Part shown: piece by piece, positions 60,885-64,000 of the stretch
Layout: each line of letters begins with the position of its first letter
How positions within the stretch are numbered: the stretch's first letter is position 1
Source of the DNA: Herbidospora solisilvae
GTDB lineage: Bacteria; Actinomycetota; Actinomycetes; Streptosporangiales; Streptosporangiaceae
Assembly: GCF_009901565.1 (NCBI RefSeq)
Contig: NZ_WXEW01000010.1
Coordinates: 367,644-431,643, forward strand
Length of the DNA stretch: 64,000 bases
Direction of reading: 5' to 3'
Program-made: the position numbers and the translations under genes
Notes under the pieces: model-generated
What the model was told of the DNA's origin: nothing
Database searches by the model: none
What the model saw: only the letters and a program-made list of their open reading frames with translations

Positions 60885-61256
60885 ATGGAACGAATCTGGC
60901 TGGTCACCGGTGCCGCCTCCGGCCTCGGCCGCGAGATCGCACGGGTGGCCCTGGAGACGAGGGACACGGCCGTGCTGACCGACCGCCGCACCGACGGAGC
61001 CGCGGAGCCGGTCGCCGCCCGGATCCCCGGATACGGGGAGACGGTCGGCGAGCTGCGCGCCCACGTGGCCGAGGTCGCCGGCCACCGGCCCGGCGACCCC
61101 CGGAAGATCGCCGCCGCCATCCTCGCCGCCCTGGACGCCCCCGGCACGCCTCTGCGCCCGGCGTTCGGCGACGACACCTTCGGCCGCCTCGCCGCAGCGG
61201 CCGAACGCGCCGCCTGGGAGCCCCTGTCGCGCGGCACCGACTTCGACGACGAGTGA
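60885..61256 (+). pseudogene. SDR gene with internal deletion of the catalytic core
   Basis: The first ~35 residues are a normal SDR N-terminus (MERIWLVTGAASGLGREIAR). The sequence then jumps to a typical SDR C-terminus (GETVGELRAHVAEVAGHRPGDPRKIAAAILAAL ... WEPLSRGTDFDDE). The ~150 residues carrying NNAG, Ser, Tyr and Lys are missing, in frame. A 123-aa product could still be made but cannot be a classical dehydrogenase. Directly downstream is an intact SDR. Confidence 0.7.
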
Positions 61257-61279
61257 ACGACATGGGAAAGGAGCCCACG

Positions 61280-62029
61280 ATGGATCGTGTGGCGGGGAAG
61301 ACGGCCATCGTCACCGGCGGGGCCATGGGCATGGGCGCGGCCACGGTACGCCGCCTGGCGGCGGAGGGCGCGAACGTCGTCGTCGCCGACGTCGACGAGG
61401 ACGCGGCACGGAGCCTGGCGGCCGGCCTCGGCCCGCGCGTGGTCGCCGAACGGCTCGACGTGCGGTCGGAAGAGCAGTGGGCCGAGGTCGTCGCGCGTAC
61501 CGAGGAGAGGTTCGGCTCGGTCGACGTCCTGGTCAACAACGCGGGCGTGGCCGACCCGGCGCCGCTGGAGGAGTGGGACGCCGCCCGGTTGCGGCGCACG
61601 CTCGACGTCAACCTGGTCGGCGTCTTCAACGGCGTCCAGGCCGTGGTCCCGGCGATGAGACGGGCCGGCGGCGGCTCGATCGTCAACATCGGCTCGGTCG
61701 GCGCACTCCAAGGAGTGCCGAGGATGTCCGGGTACGTCGTCTCAAAATGGGGGGTACGCGGTCTCACCAAGACCGCCGCCCTGGAGCTCGGCGTCTTCGG
61801 CATCCGGGTCAACGCCGTGCACCCGGGGCAGATCCGCACCCCGATGACCGAGGGCGTCGTCTTCGACACCCGGAACGTCGCACTCGGACGCGTCGGCGAG
61901 CCCGACGACATCGCGGCGATCGTGTTGTTCTTCGCGAGCGACGACTCGCGGTTCGTCACCGGCGCGGAGGTCGCCGGCGACGGGGGCCAGATCGCCGGGC
62001 CGGCCGACTACCAGGGACTGCCGCAGTAA
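61280..62029 (+). CDS. SDR-family oxidoreductase (3-alpha/20-beta-hydroxysteroid-type)
   Basis: This is a 249-aa classical SDR with TGGAMGMGAATV, NNAGVAD, the catalytic Ser in NIGSVGAL, and Tyr/Lys in YVVSKWGVRGL. It resembles hydroxysteroid or cyclohexanol dehydrogenases. AAAGGAG lies 6 nt before the ATG. It lies 23 bp after the deleted SDR and probably shares its promoter and MarR control. Confidence 0.87.
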   Translation: MDRVAGKTAIVTGGAMGMGAATVRRLAAEGANVVVADVDEDAARSLAAGLGPRVVAERLDVRSEEQWAEVVARTEERFGSVDVLVNNAGVADPAPLEEWDAARLRRTLDVNLVGVFNGVQAVVPAMRRAGGGSIVNIGSVGALQGVPRMSGYVVSKWGVRGLTKTAALELGVFGIRVNAVHPGQIRTPMTEGVVFDTRNVALGRVGEPDDIAAIVLFFASDDSRFVTGAEVAGDGGQIAGPADYQGLPQ

Positions 62030-62034
62030 GTAAT

Positions 62035-62051
62035 GATCACTGCAAGTGATC
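62035..62051. promoter_or_regulatory. Palindrome between SDR and lipase genes
   Basis: GATCACT-GCA-AGTGATC, perfect 7-bp arms, 5 nt after the SDR stop and 57 nt before the lipase ATG. It could be an operator for the lipase or a small end-of-gene hairpin. Confidence 0.4.
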
Positions 62052-62107
62052 TCCTGGGACGGCGGGTGTTGCGCGGATTCCCCCTGGTCAGGCGGCGCAA
62101 TTGAGGG

Positions 62108-62950
62108 ATGACGATCAATCAGGGTGTCCGGCGGGTCGCGACGTGGGCCGCCACGCTGGCCGTGGTCCTGACGGCCGGCGCCGGCCTGACCGCCGCCCCC
62201 GCCGCCGCCGACATCTCGCCGCTCGGCGCCAACATCTGGACCTGCGAGCCGTCGCCGCTCCGCCCGCGTCCGGTGGTGCTGGTCCACGGCACGTTCGAGG
62301 ACATGGCGGGCAACTGGGCGACCCTGTCGCCGAGGCTGAAGCTGGCGGGCCACTGCGTCTTCGCGCTCAACTACGGCCGGGTCCCGGCCACGGGGCCGGT
62401 GCACGGCGTGGGCGACATCTCCCGCTCGGCCCAGGAGTTGTCGGACTTCGTCGACAGGGTGCTCGCGGCGACCGGGGCGTCCGAGGTCGACGTCGTCGGT
62501 CATTCTCAGGGCGGGATGATGCCGCGCTACTACCTCAAGTTCCTGAACGGCGCGGCGAAGGTGCACCGGCTGATCGGCGTCACGCCGTCCAACCACGGCA
62601 CGAGTTCCAGCGGGCTGGTCGACCTGGCCCGGCTGCTCGGGCTCAGCCCGGCCGTCGCGCTGGTGTGCCAGGCCTGTCAGCAGCAGATGGCCGGCTCCGA
62701 CTTCATGAAGACGCTGAACGACGGGGGCGACACGGTTCCCGGGGTGGACTACACGGTGATCGCCACGAGGTTCGACCGGGTGGTCACGCCGTACACGTCG
62801 AGTTTCCTGACCGGCGACGCGGTCCGCAACATCCTGCTCCAGGACCGTGCCCCGCTCGACTTCAGCGGTCACGCGGCCGTCAACCACGACCCGGTGGTGC
62901 ATCAGATCGTGCTCGACGAACTCGACGCCCCGGCGACCCCGCTTCCGTAA
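62108..62950 (+). CDS. Secreted lipase, alpha/beta-hydrolase family (class 2-like)
   Basis: This is a 280-aa exported lipase. The signal peptide ends near AAPAAADI (residue ~36). The oxyanion segment is [11 protein letters not shown], nucleophile Ser in [10 protein letters not shown], and the His in NHDPVVHQ. Two Cys (in IWTCEP and GHCVF) may form a disulfide. It resembles actinomycete EstA/LipA-type triacylglycerol lipases. It stands alone, with a hairpin about 85 nt after its stop. Confidence 0.88.
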   Translation: MTINQGVRRVATWAATLAVVLTAGAGLTAAPAAADISPLGANIWTCEPSPLRPRPVVLVHGTFEDMAGNWATLSPRLKLAGHCVFALNYGRVPATGPVHGVGDISRSAQELSDFVDRVLAATGASEVDVVGHSQGGMMPRYYLKFLNGAAKVHRLIGVTPSNHGTSSSGLVDLARLLGLSPAVALVCQACQQQMAGSDFMKTLNDGGDTVPGVDYTVIATRFDRVVTPYTSSFLTGDAVRNILLQDRAPLDFSGHAAVNHDPVVHQIVLDELDAPATPLP

Positions 62951-63035
62951 GTTACGAGCCGAACCGCTTTCTGGACGTGGCCCGGATCGACGTAAGTTTC
63001 GCCGACGTGAACGTTTCAGCACCGAAGCGATCTTG

Positions 63036-63058
63036 TACGGTCCGGCCACGGGACCGTA
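63036..63058 (+). terminator. Hairpin after the lipase gene
   Basis: TACGGTCC (63036-63043) and GGACCGTA (63051-63058) form an 8-bp stem with a 7-nt loop. No T-tract follows. It is a likely lipase terminator. Confidence 0.5.
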
Positions 63059-63160
63059 AGAGCAGAAAAAGGGCCTCGCCGGGGCGGACGGCGCGAAAGC
63101 ACGCGCCCAGGGGCCGCCTTGACGCGAATCGATCCCCTCGTATTAGCTCCGCGCACCGTT

Positions 63161-63174
63161 TGTTAACGCTATCA
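63161..63174. promoter_or_regulatory. LacI-type palindrome upstream of the GH62 gene
   Basis: TGTTAACGCTATCA lies ~58 bp before the ATG. It matches the esterase site at 12 of 14 positions and the methyltransferase site at 12 of 14. Confidence 0.5.
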
Positions 63175-63231
63175 GCCTCAGTTGACCGCGAACGACCACG
63201 TCCCCACAGACGAAGAACGAGGAGCACCCCC

Positions 63232-64000
63232 ATGCGCCTGCCCTGGCGAACGCGGACGTCGCGCCGATCGGCCGTGCGCCGCCGGTTCGCGATCATCAGC
63301 CTCCCGATCCTGCTGACGGCGGCCGGACTGGTGGCCACCCAGCCCGCGCAGGCCGCCGTCGCCTGCCGGGTCGACTACACCGTCACTTCGTCGTGGCCGG
63401 GCGGCTTCGGCGCCAACGTCACCATCAACAACCTGGGTGACGCGGTGAGCGGCTGGCAGCTGACCTGGACATTCGGCTCCGGCCAGCAGATCAGCCAGAT
63501 GTGGAACGCCACACCCTCCCAGTCGGGTTCGACGGTGACCGCCACCAACATGCCCTACAACGCCGCGATCCCCTCCGGCGGCAGCACCGGCTTCGGCTTC
63601 AACGGCTCCTCCAGCGGCAGCAACCCGTCGCCGACCGCGTTCTCCCTGAACGGCGTCCCCTGCACCGGCAACCCCGGCACGCCCACCCCGACCCCGACGC
63701 CCACGCCGAGCCCCACGCCGACGCCCAGCCCCACGCCGACCCCGAGCCTGAGCCCGACGCCGTCACCCACGCCCACGTGCAACCTGCCGTCGACCTACCG
63801 GTGGACGTCCACCGGCGCGCTGGCGCAGCCGCGTTCGGGCTGGGTGTCGCTGAAGGACTTCACCGTCGCCCCGTACAACGGGCAGCAGCTCGTGTACGCC
63901 ACCACGCACGACTTCGGGTCGAGCTGGGGTTCGATGAACTTCGGGCTGTTCACCAACTACTCGCAGATGGCCTCGGCGAGCCAGAACGCGATGACCTCGG
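63232..64000 (+). CDS. CBM2-GH62 alpha-L-arabinofuranosidase (3' end outside window)
   Basis: The visible 256 codons run off the right edge. A basic signal peptide (residues ~1-41, ending AQAA) precedes a CBM2 ([25 protein letters not shown] ... NGVPC), then a Thr-Pro/Ser-Pro linker. The start of a GH62 domain follows: [33 protein letters not shown] and [19 protein letters not shown]62 enzymes remove arabinose from arabinoxylan. GAGGAG lies 6 nt before the ATG. The LacI-type site upstream links it to the esterase. Confidence 0.9.
   Translation, partial: MRLPWRTRTSRRSAVRRRFAIISLPILLTAAGLVATQPAQAAVACRVDYTVTSSWPGGFGANVTINNLGDAVSGWQLTWTFGSGQQISQMWNATPSQSGSTVTATNMPYNAAIPSGGSTGFGFNGSSSGSNPSPTAFSLNGVPCTGNPGTPTPTPTPTPSPTPTPSPTPTPSLSPTPSPTPTCNLPSTYRWTSTGALAQPRSGWVSLKDFTVAPYNGQQLVYATTHDFGSSWGSMNFGLFTNYSQMASASQNAMTS

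Noticed and set aside
63670..63780. Thr-Pro repeats as a repeat element
   Set aside because: They are the linker between CBM2 and GH62.

Overview
This window comes from a high-GC actinomycete. The coding DNA has strong third-position GC, many GTG starts, ATGA/GTGA stop-start overlaps, a DUF574-type methyltransferase, CBM2-linked secreted enzymes and many leaderless promoters (TANNNT 6-7 nt before the start codon). I infer a Streptosporangiales-like soil saprophyte, but no rRNA or other marker gene is present to prove this. I saw no tRNA, CRISPR array, phage or intact insertion sequence.

Layout. (1) 1-10.4 kb: the 3' part of a secreted multidomain phosphoesterase, a haloacid dehalogenase, an esterase, a PucR-like regulator, a two-component pair, and a MerR/membrane-protein pair with a MerR-type promoter. 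(2) 11.2-24.7 kb: a galactoside locus. It holds a GH97 enzyme, an ABC importer without its own ATPase, a GH36 alpha-galactosidase and an AraC regulator. Divergent to AraC is a full De Ley-Doudoroff set: SDR dehydrogenase, galactonate dehydratase (dgoD), mutarotase-like protein, KDPGal aldolase, KDGal kinase and SMP-30 lactonase. (3) 24.6-32.2 kb: small enzymes (DUF1801, two VOC proteins), a STAND-type LuxR regulator, an SDR, and an HxlR regulator divergent from an oxidoreductase with three shared operator-like sites. (4) 32.2-42.0 kb, minus strand: an ABC importer, 2-hydroxyacid dehydrogenase, DeoR regulator, GH4 glycosidase, FAH-family hydrolase, amidohydrolase and IlvD/Edd dehydratase. It looks like an oxidative route for an unidentified sugar or sugar acid. 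A 13-bp tandem repeat array splits it after GH4. (5) 42.0-47.4 kb, plus strand: PfkB kinase, SIS isomerase, tautomerase-like protein, second PfkB kinase, class II aldolase, a 91-aa unknown and a NodB-like protein. This resembles an amino-sugar to tagatose-phosphate pathway with an unusual deacetylase candidate. (6) 47.4-60.7 kb: regulators and stress-type genes, including a GlxA/AraC regulator behind a 12-codon leader ORF, an SDR beside a frameshifted TetR, a second two-component pair, a DGPF protein with an ECF42-type sigma factor, a TetR with its operator inside the sigma gene, a DUF574 methyltransferase and a CE1-CBM2 esterase. (7) 60.2-64 kb: MarR, an SDR with its core deleted, an intact SDR, a lipase, and the 5' part of a CBM2-GH62 arabinofuranosidase.

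How it works together. Secreted or cytosolic glycosidases (GH97, GH36, GH4, CE1, GH62) and two importers feed three separate sugar routes: phosphorylating Entner-Doudoroff-like galactose oxidation, a second oxidative route ending in an FAH-type hydrolase, and a tagatose-phosphate glycolytic branch. LacI-type palindromes precede both CBM2 enzymes and the methyltransferase gene, suggesting a plant-polysaccharide regulon.
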